Origin: Hofstenia miamia
Lineage: Eukaryota > Xenacoelomorpha > Acoela
Length of the DNA: 64,000 nucleotides
Direction: 5' to 3'
Assembly (NCBI GenBank): GCA_004352715.1
Contig: SCFE01000040.1
Span: 706,588-770,587 of the forward strand
The translations under genes were made by a program, and so were the position numbers. Position 1 is the stretch's first letter, and each line of letters begins with the position of its first letter. The notes beneath the pieces were generated by a model. It was given only the letters and a program-made list of their open reading frames with translations. It was not told the origin of the DNA and ran no database searches. Positions 56,134 to 64,000 of the stretch are shown here, piece by piece.

Positions 56134-57936
56134 TCACAACATATTTTTATGCATTTTTAATAAAAAAATTTGGAAATTTTCAAGATATTTACAAAATAGA
56201 CTATCATACACGGAGTTTTTTACTTTTATCTTTGTGAGCTTTATTGGGTGAAACACCACATTATCATACTTTAGAAGATTGACATATGATTGCTTCATAC
56301 CCAATGATGAGGCAACTTGAAAATATTTACCATTTGTAATGTGTTTAACATTTTCCATCTTTGTAAGTCCATGGAAAATATATGGTGTAGCAATTTCTAA
56401 GAAAACTCCATATTTTGCAAGAACTTCTCCAATTTTCATATAGGTGGAGGCATACGTAGATGGAAGATACACAAAATCAGAATACGATTGAAATCCCATT
56501 TCCTTCAAATTATCATCGTATTGTGTTAGGAACCGTTTGATATCTTCATCTTGTTCAGTTCTAAGTTGCTTTATTGCTTTAATAAGAAAGCTTGCACCAT
56601 ATCGCAGGCTATTCCATGGAGGCCATTCTGCATGTTTGTCATTAAAATTCATTTTTGGTACAATACTTTCCTGCAAATAAAGGCTTGATAGATGGTTTCT
56701 TTCAAAAGACCAAGGTTGCAGTATTGTATCATCACTCAATAGTATGTAACCATCCAACTGAAAACCGCATCTTACTGCTTTTGTCAGACACTCATATGAT
56801 GTGAATCCACTATTCAAAGTTGAATTAAAATAGGAATTGTCTTCAAATATAGTTTCTACGCCATTTATTTCAGGTGCGCAGTAGATTATATGAGTGAAAA
56901 ACGGAGAATATAAAATATCTACTAATTTTTTAATTGTTGCATAGCTTTCATTAAATCTCAATTCCATGATAAGAAGAACATTTCTTATTGGCTCAACATC
57001 AATGTTGATGTCTTTGAATCTGTGCTCTAGATTACACTCAAGTTTTTCATCATCTAGCTTATAAAACTTTGAAGGTGTGTGGTTTTTTGGAGATTTATAT
57101 ACTACAGTTTCTATAATATTACTTCGAAATGAAGGATTTCGGCATATACCTGATAGAGGAACTATTGAAACTTTAGTTTGATCAAACGAAGCATCCAACT
57201 GTAATTTATTGTCATGAACATAGAAAGGGGATCTGTATGTTACAAGAAAATGAGATTCACTTAGTCCAGATTTCATGATTATAAAGTCACTTTGCAGAAT
57301 ACTCTCACTTTCAAATTTTTCAAATCCAATTGTTATAGATGGTTGGCCATTAACTATATGCTCATGTGAATGATAGAGATATTGCACGATGGCAGAGCTG
57401 TGCTGACATGTTATCAAAGGCTGCAATGTTTCACAATTCTGACTTTGCTCAGCATTATATATACACTTTAATATGTTGTACATCGTCATGTTCTTCAGTC
57501 TCTTGTTTACTAATAAATTCTCATGCAAATTTGAAGTGGAGGCCATTTCATCCAATATGAAACTGTAGTTGCGTTTTACAATGCTTGAATCAGAATTTAG
57601 AACAATGACATTTCTAATGCAATTGTTTTCTTTCATAAATTCCATTACTTCATGAATAATTACAGAAAATTCTTCTCGAGATCCAAAATTGCCCATTTTG
57701 ATTATTGGATAAGCAAATACTGGCAATTGAAAGTTATTTGGATTTTGTAGCAAAATGAATGTTTGATGATTTTCCAAACAGAATTTGTTGACTTCAATTC
57801 GGAAATAATATCTTTCATTGACTACGTAGATATTGTTATAATAAGGTAAACTAAAAGCAAATATGCAACCAAAAATAACAAATCCGTAAATTTTCTTTGA
57901 CCTAAGCGATGAGGTTCTTAGAAAGAACTTGTTCAT
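56134..57936 (-). CDS. Type II membrane protein, DUF288/STELLO-like putative Golgi glycosyltransferase
   Basis: An intact, single-exon 600-residue ORF with ATG at 57936 and TGA at 56134-56136. Residues 1-15 are basic, and 16-33 (IYGFVIFGCIFAFSLPYY) form one membrane span: a type II anchor with a lumenal domain. NxS/T sites occur at about N123, N149, N285, N329 and N371. The region 318-360 (NVLLIMELRFNESYATIKKL; FFTHIIYCAPE) leads to DGYILLSDDTILQPWSF (395-411), whose S-D-D-T resembles the acidic metal-binding motif of GT-A enzymes. Then YSDFVYLPSTYASTYMKI and VFLEIATPYIFHGL (485-524) look like the conserved end of DUF288/STELLO-like proteins in animals and plants. I infer a Golgi glycosyltransferase; the substrate is unknown. 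The intact frame and coherent domain order argue for a real host gene. Absence of introns, unlike CSDE1, could mean a retrocopy. Confidence 0.7.
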   Translation of the reverse strand: MNKFFLRTSSLRSKKIYGFVIFGCIFAFSLPYYNNIYVVNERYYFRIEVNKFCLENHQTFILLQNPNNFQLPVFAYPIIKMGNFGSREEFSVIIHEVMEFMKENNCIRNVIVLNSDSSIVKRNYSFILDEMASTSNLHENLLVNKRLKNMTMYNILKCIYNAEQSQNCETLQPLITCQHSSAIVQYLYHSHEHIVNGQPSITIGFEKFESESILQSDFIIMKSGLSESHFLVTYRSPFYVHDNKLQLDASFDQTKVSIVPLSGICRNPSFRSNIIETVVYKSPKNHTPSKFYKLDDEKLECNLEHRFKDINIDVEPIRNVLLIMELRFNESYATIKKLVDILYSPFFTHIIYCAPEINGVETIFEDNSYFNSTLNSGFTSYECLTKAVRCGFQLDGYILLSDDTILQPWSFERNHLSSLYLQESIVPKMNFNDKHAEWPPWNSLRYGASFLIKAIKQLRTEQDEDIKRFLTQYDDNLKEMGFQSYSDFVYLPSTYASTYMKIGEVLAKYGVFLEIATPYIFHGLTKMENVKHITNGKYFQVASSLGMKQSYVNLLKYDNVVFHPIKLTKIKVKNSVYDSLFCKYLENFQIFLLKMHKNML

Positions 57937-60020
57937 AATACGCAGTTCTGAGGAAAATATCGAAATGATTAAAGATACAACTTACGGAATTTGCTTATGC
58001 TTGCAGAAATGATTATAACGTAATAGAGTTCTCTTTGCGTAACATCAAAAAGCTGTTATGTTTTCCAAGTTATTGTAAAATGCGAATAATTGAAAATAAG
58101 TGTAAATAGTTGTTCCATATAAACAATTATGTGCATTAATTAGACTGCTTGAAATCATATATAATAAAACAAACATTTAATGCATGTTACATTAAGTAGT
58201 TAATCGTATGTTTTCTTCAAACTTTTACCTTTCTTCAACATACAGGAGGACAAAATTTTTGAAGTTGATATTTCCTATGGAAGTCTTGATGATGCTGACA
58301 CCATAAGTTGAGTGACAGTCTTGTAGACTGTTCCAAGAAATTGCATGACTTCTATAAATTTATGTTTTTCAGTAGAATCCATTTTCCTAGCTGGGATGCT
58401 GGAATCTTACTGCCACTTGTGTTAGTTGATTCAGCAACCATAAAATAATATACAAAAGTTTGAAACATATCGGAAGTTTCTATCTTAACTCGTTTAAACT
58501 CCTTTTTTGGTAATTTTTTCTAAAAGTTGACTGATCGTATAGCTTTCGCAGGGTATATTTTCCAGAAATTTTCAAAATTCAGTTTCTAAATTTTACGCAG
58601 TGGTATGATTCACACCAGCAAAACACTTGTCAAAACATTCTCGAATGGATTCTCTTGTAGAACAGACGTTGTCTTGAAACTCTTTTCACTGAAATTGTAG
58701 CAAAACGCATATAAAGTACCAATAATTGTTTCTGAGTTAAAAATTATTTCATTTTTCAAGAAATGTGGATGCTAAAAGCTTTTAACGACTGGTATCTTCA
58801 CAAAACATTATTATTAAGAATTTTACACTTTTTCCTTTTTTAAGATTTTGCTATGTTCAGTGCTATACAGTGACGTAGCCACAGGGGCGCACCCAGCTTT
58901 TTTTCTGAGGGGGGGAACTATTCTTTAGATTATATATTTATATATATATATATATATATTGGCATATTTTCATAGATATTCTTACATGCAAAGTAGTTTA
59001 TAAATTCATTATTCTGAAGATTTTGACTACAACAATGGAAAAAGCATTGTCAGGGAAATTAAATAGTATACAATTTTTGACATCCTACCCAAAACAGAAA
59101 GGTTGATATTAACGAAATTCAATTATTCAATTTAAGGTTTACTATTTCATATATCTACTTTTAAATGTCATTTTTATAATTAAATTTTAACATAGCAAAC
59201 GTAACCAGCATACTATGAATGTTTGTTAAAAATTACTAAAACTGAATTATTTTTCCCTACAGCTATTCAACCATTACTAAGATTGGCTAACACACATATC
59301 TGCTCCGTGGTTCAGTAGGTGAGGATGATTTCGAGTTAACTGATCCTAATCTCAATAGGAGAAATTTCCATTTTTTGTGGTAGGATGATCTTTAAAAAAT
59401 TCTTACTTTCTTATTTCTTAGTTATTCCAACCAAAAAGTTAGGTCTAATTCTTGAAGCTTGAATCATGCCCAACTCAACTTTTAAGAAAATGTGCTCACG
59501 GTAGTTGAAAATTCTAGATTAAATTTTTCAAAAATAGATAATACTGATGTACAATTTCAAAACGTTGTTTAAGAAATTGTAAAATATTCACAACAACTGT
59601 TGTGTAATAGTTTATTTTTTTCAATTTCAGCCCCTTTTTTCCAATAGCTCAGTCGAGCCCCAGCCCACCGCGGCTCCGACTTCAACTTCTGTTAGCAGAA
59701 GAGAACAGGACTTAGGATCATGCCGTATTAATACTGTGCGTCCACAAAATACCTTTAGTTACATTTTGTAACTTGCCGTAATTTAAATTTAATACATTAT
59801 TTTCTATTGTTTTTTAGCATTGCTATGTAATTCACCATATTTCACTACAGGTAAAAAATACAGAAACCGTGTCCAAATTATTTTCACATTTTGCAAAATA
59901 TAATTTAATAGAAAATTTCATTCAAAATTGCTATATTTCTCATTGCTAATTTCGCTTTTTGGCAATAATTGGAATGAAAATAATAGATAAGAAATCATAG
60001 CATAAAAACCAAGCATATCA
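57937..60020. other. Intergenic DNA
   Basis: No gene seen. A CAGTGACGTAGCCACAGGGG sequence at about 58868 resembles termini of arthropod DNA transposons, followed by a TA run (about 58937-58960). A GTGGTTCAGTAGGTGAGGAT stretch near 59315 looks like a tRNA 5' half but lacks the rest. Confidence 0.4.
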
Positions 60021-61020
60021 NNNNNNNNNNNNNNNNNNNNNNNNNNNNNNNNNNNNNNNNNNNNNNNNNNNNNNNNNNNNNNNNNNNNNNNNNNNNNNNN
60101 NNNNNNNNNNNNNNNNNNNNNNNNNNNNNNNNNNNNNNNNNNNNNNNNNNNNNNNNNNNNNNNNNNNNNNNNNNNNNNNNNNNNNNNNNNNNNNNNNNNN
60201 NNNNNNNNNNNNNNNNNNNNNNNNNNNNNNNNNNNNNNNNNNNNNNNNNNNNNNNNNNNNNNNNNNNNNNNNNNNNNNNNNNNNNNNNNNNNNNNNNNNN
60301 NNNNNNNNNNNNNNNNNNNNNNNNNNNNNNNNNNNNNNNNNNNNNNNNNNNNNNNNNNNNNNNNNNNNNNNNNNNNNNNNNNNNNNNNNNNNNNNNNNNN
60401 NNNNNNNNNNNNNNNNNNNNNNNNNNNNNNNNNNNNNNNNNNNNNNNNNNNNNNNNNNNNNNNNNNNNNNNNNNNNNNNNNNNNNNNNNNNNNNNNNNNN
60501 NNNNNNNNNNNNNNNNNNNNNNNNNNNNNNNNNNNNNNNNNNNNNNNNNNNNNNNNNNNNNNNNNNNNNNNNNNNNNNNNNNNNNNNNNNNNNNNNNNNN
60601 NNNNNNNNNNNNNNNNNNNNNNNNNNNNNNNNNNNNNNNNNNNNNNNNNNNNNNNNNNNNNNNNNNNNNNNNNNNNNNNNNNNNNNNNNNNNNNNNNNNN
60701 NNNNNNNNNNNNNNNNNNNNNNNNNNNNNNNNNNNNNNNNNNNNNNNNNNNNNNNNNNNNNNNNNNNNNNNNNNNNNNNNNNNNNNNNNNNNNNNNNNNN
60801 NNNNNNNNNNNNNNNNNNNNNNNNNNNNNNNNNNNNNNNNNNNNNNNNNNNNNNNNNNNNNNNNNNNNNNNNNNNNNNNNNNNNNNNNNNNNNNNNNNNN
60901 NNNNNNNNNNNNNNNNNNNNNNNNNNNNNNNNNNNNNNNNNNNNNNNNNNNNNNNNNNNNNNNNNNNNNNNNNNNNNNNNNNNNNNNNNNNNNNNNNNNN
61001 NNNNNNNNNNNNNNNNNNNN
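60021..61020. other. Assembly gap, 1000 N
   Basis: Exactly 1000 N, a placeholder size. Confidence 0.99.
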
Positions 61021-63003
61021 GTACGAGTCCCCTTAACTACTAATCTCTCTTTGTTTAATTTCTGTATAATATTTTCCACATGTATTAATGAATTAGTTTT
61101 AAATATTATTTGTTTGCTTAGAAACGAGAATGTTGTTTACGTAGAATGAAATTGTGTGTATAATTTTATGTAGCGAATTTCGGATTTATACATAATCCAT
61201 GTTTTTACTCTTTCTGAAAAATGTGGGTTGGTTTTATTATGTATTACGCCTTTTAAGTATAGCGAATATGCGAACTCTTTGTTTAATTTCTATATTTAAT
61301 ATACGGATTTTTGAAAGTTTTCCCAAATTATATTTTTACATATGCGATTCTCAAAATTATGGAAAATTAGTTTGTAATATTATGTGTACGTATCCCGAAA
61401 GGGGTTGTTATAATACGGTATATATTAACATAGCGTAATGCAAACAAATGTGATATTATCAAAAATTACTCATACCAAAAAAATGGCCCGTGATATCAGA
61501 AGTGAAATTACTCATACCAAAAAATGTAATTATATCAAAACAAGGTAAATTTGGGTGTGAATCATTTAACCAGGTCCGAATGTGCTAATTAAAAACTAAT
61601 AGTGAGCTGTCAGCCGGTTACCCCCGAGCTGTCAAGAAAGCTTTGTGAGCTGTCAAAACAAGTAGGTGATTCACTAATTATCATTTGCAAACACCCCTCG
61701 ATATCTGTGAGTCAGCACTCAAACCACCCTCGCCAATATTCACGATCTGTCACGTGACGTGTGACGTCATAAGCTCTCGACCAATCAGAGGCGTTTGTTT
61801 GTGGCAGGCTTCCGGTCCCCTTAACTACTCTGCTGCTTTATTTATTAACTAGTTTTTATCATCAGCAGTTAGTGTCACATTAACGAGACTGAGTTACTAA
61901 ATCGAATACTGTCTGTCTATTATCACATAGTTAGGGTACACATAATAAATATAGTTCTTTGAGAATGAGCTGAGTTGATCAATGGATGGAACCTTACTCT
62001 GTTGCAGTTTGGCGGATAACTTCTTGGTGATCAGATACCGCTTCGGGCAGTGGGCCCATTGTTAACTGGAGTCTCTCTCATGCAGTTTCCTAAAGTATGG
62101 CTGTTACATGTTACTCTTATTTACATGGATACTAAATATAGTTTAGTATGGAAAAGGAGAAACAGTGTTCATGAGACAATGAAAGTTATATTAGTTAGAC
62201 ATTACCCCGCTTGAAAGAAACTGTAGTTCAATGTCACTAAATAATTCTGAGTTAACGCACATCTTGGCCTGGGTGATGATTCTACAAGATTTATAAGAAT
62301 TAATCAGGTCAGATCAGGATTGCGGAGTCACAAATCAAGTCCAGGTTTAAGCAGGATCCGAATCAGATTTGACAGCACTCATGCTGTTTGATCAATTTGA
62401 TATCATTTTAGTTTTATTAGATGGGAAACACCTATTTAACTCAGTCTGGTCCCAATACATTATTTTATTGCTTTCCTTCAATACATCTGTTTATGTGTGA
62501 CAGGATAACGTGAAACAACAAAAACTATTACCAAAGATAACAGTATATAATTATAATTACTGTATCCTACCTATGCAGCGCTAATTGGAAATGTTTTGTT
62601 GATTTATGGTTGGTCTTCAGCTAGTGATAGGGCCAATATTTTTACTCAATGAAAAGTTTATGCTCACGTATCGCTTAATTTTATTAGTATTACCGTTGGT
62701 ATTTATATAAAGACACTCTAAAAAATATTAAGAAATTTCTATGGTTACAAGACTGGGTTCAATTTAAAAAAATTACTTACATATAGATAGAATAATTATC
62801 TCTTCTTTTAGAATATATTAATGCCTAAAACAGTTCTTAACATTGAAATACAGTGTAAATGAATAGGGGAAGTATATATTTAGAGAAGAGCAAGATATTA
62901 TTTTTATGAAATCGCTTCCTCTATGCACATTAGGATTAGACAGGTTTACATCAGGTCCGATCTGGTCAGATTTCAAATGTAGGTGAACTCATCACTACCA
63001 TAC

Positions 63004-63056
<53 letters not shown>

Positions 63057-64000
63057 ATCTTACAGTGAGAAAGATGTAATCATTTTAAAAATGAATTTTT
63101 AATGCCCTAATAAATCAAAAACAAATTTGTATATTGGTACTCAGCCAACTGGAATTGTCTTTCCAATTATTCGTGAAAAATCAGTACATATTCTGGGATA
63201 ATTTTCGAACCAGATTTATCAATGAAGTTTCATATTAGTTCTGCTGTTAGAACTTATAACTATTGTATCAGTTTTACGATTACTCAATCAGAGCTTCTAA
63301 TCGAAAAATCGATTATACTAATACTTCTTTCAGCAAATAACGTGCTTCTAGGATAGGGCAGATATCGGTCAAAAACAAAGTGTGCAGGCAAAGGCCAGGA
63401 ATACGGACTGAAATTGACATAATTATTGTCGTTATTTGAGAAACTATTGATTGATAATAACCTTCTATTTATTTATTCTATATAGGGTAAAGTGAGGTAG
63501 TATGGACACCTCAGTTAATATGGACACCCCTTTGATTCGTCTATTGATATTAAAAGGCGTAAAATTTTGATGGATATTTGCTTTAGCCGAATTTACGCTG
63601 TTAAGAGGCCATTTTAGAGATAATATTGTCAAGGAGCCAATAATAAGCGCAAAGCAGCGTTAAATGTTACTTGAGTGTATGGTTTTAGATAGAGCCATCT
63701 TATGAGAGTAAGAAGTAATTGATGTTCGGTAATCAATATGCTAAATCTATTTTTTGGCACACATATTACGGCACAGTGAGTTAATTTTGTTGTTTCAGAA
63801 TATTTGCTATAATAATGAATTATAAGTTATTAAGTGTATATTTATATTATATATGTTGAATGACCTGAAATATGTGCATTAATATAAAATTGAGTATCCA
63901 TATGGCAAGCCTTCATAATCAATATTTAAATATATTCAACTAATTTCTGATTCTCGTCAAATAAGTGTGGCGGGTAATTATAAGTTTGACAGTGTATTAC
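61021..64000. other. AT-rich intergenic DNA with scattered repeats
   Basis: No gene supported. Seen: a 15-base direct repeat GTCCCCTTAACTACT (61027-61041 and 61815-61829); a TGACGTCA/CCAAT-bearing repeat shared with 26.8 kb (61730-61795); an inverted match to 52610-52735 (about 62130-62250); a (TA)n run (63007-63054); and GGGTAAAGTGAGGTAGTATG (about 63486), which looks like the end of a dispersed repeat. Confidence 0.45.

Noticed and set aside
59305-59385. tRNA-like stretch GTGGTTCAGTAGGTGAGGAT
   Set aside because: A-box-like only; no B box, no cloverleaf 3' half and no acceptor stem.
58868-59700. Possible DNA transposon with CAGTGACGTAGCCACAGGGG at one end
   Set aside because: No matching inverted terminus was found in the following kilobase; one end alone is not enough.
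63480-63540. GGGTAAAGTGAGGTAGTATG and repeated TATGGACACC as a MITE terminus
   Set aside because: Only one end is visible in the window, and the resemblance to other MITE ends is impressionistic.
1-64000. CRISPR arrays, bacterial operons, riboswitches or prophage
   Set aside because: Nothing of this kind is present; the short tandem repeats seen lack regular spacers and the genes are spliced and eukaryotic.

Overview
The window looks like AT-rich nuclear DNA from an invertebrate animal. It has spliced genes with very short GT-AG introns (many of 41-50 bases), a recognisable animal CSDE1/Unr orthologue, many retrotransposon families (non-LTR, R4/Dong-like, Ty3/gypsy, Penelope-like), cut-and-paste transposon remnants (hAT, mariner) and TA or ATT microsatellites. 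I cannot name the species. It is a draft assembly: four long runs of N (14236-15235, 25560-26559, 52745-53633, 60021-61020) and several single-N joins flanked by exact duplicates, which are most likely unmerged contig ends rather than biology.

Region 1-16.3 kb is a nest of transposable elements. A non-LTR family (called LINE-A here; APE-type endonuclease plus reverse transcriptase, 3' end in ATT repeats) is present in at least five pieces on both strands. One LINE-A tail sits against the RT domain of a decayed Ty3/gypsy element, and that ATT tail has received a full-length R4/Dong-like element with an intact 1095-residue ORF. A Penelope-type GIY-YIG fragment closes the block.

Region 17.5-22.6 kb is the clearest host gene: a 19-exon CSDE1 (cold-shock-domain translational regulator) whose exons join in frame into an 860-864 residue protein. 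It keeps the canonical cold-shock domains and the SUZ-C-like tail but lacks the non-canonical domain that lies between the third and fourth canonical ones in human CSDE1.

Region 24.5-31.4 kb holds a hAT fragment, a second non-LTR element (LINE-B) with a 2A-like motif before the assembly gap and RT after it, an unusual foldback structure bracketed by 77-base direct repeats, and a third LINE RT remnant split by a mariner copy.

Region 31.4-49.4 kb is noncoding AT-rich DNA, then LTR-like repeats (one inverted pair and one copy leading into gag-pol) and two broken Ty3/gypsy elements. The second is followed by a template-switch-like rearrangement and about 2.6 kb of decayed, unrecognised coding-like DNA.

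Region 49.4-64 kb is mostly noncoding, with one apparently intact single-exon host gene (56134-57936, minus) for a type II membrane protein resembling DUF288/STELLO-type glycosyltransferases.

The two host genes show no functional link. The rest is a record of successive and nested insertions.
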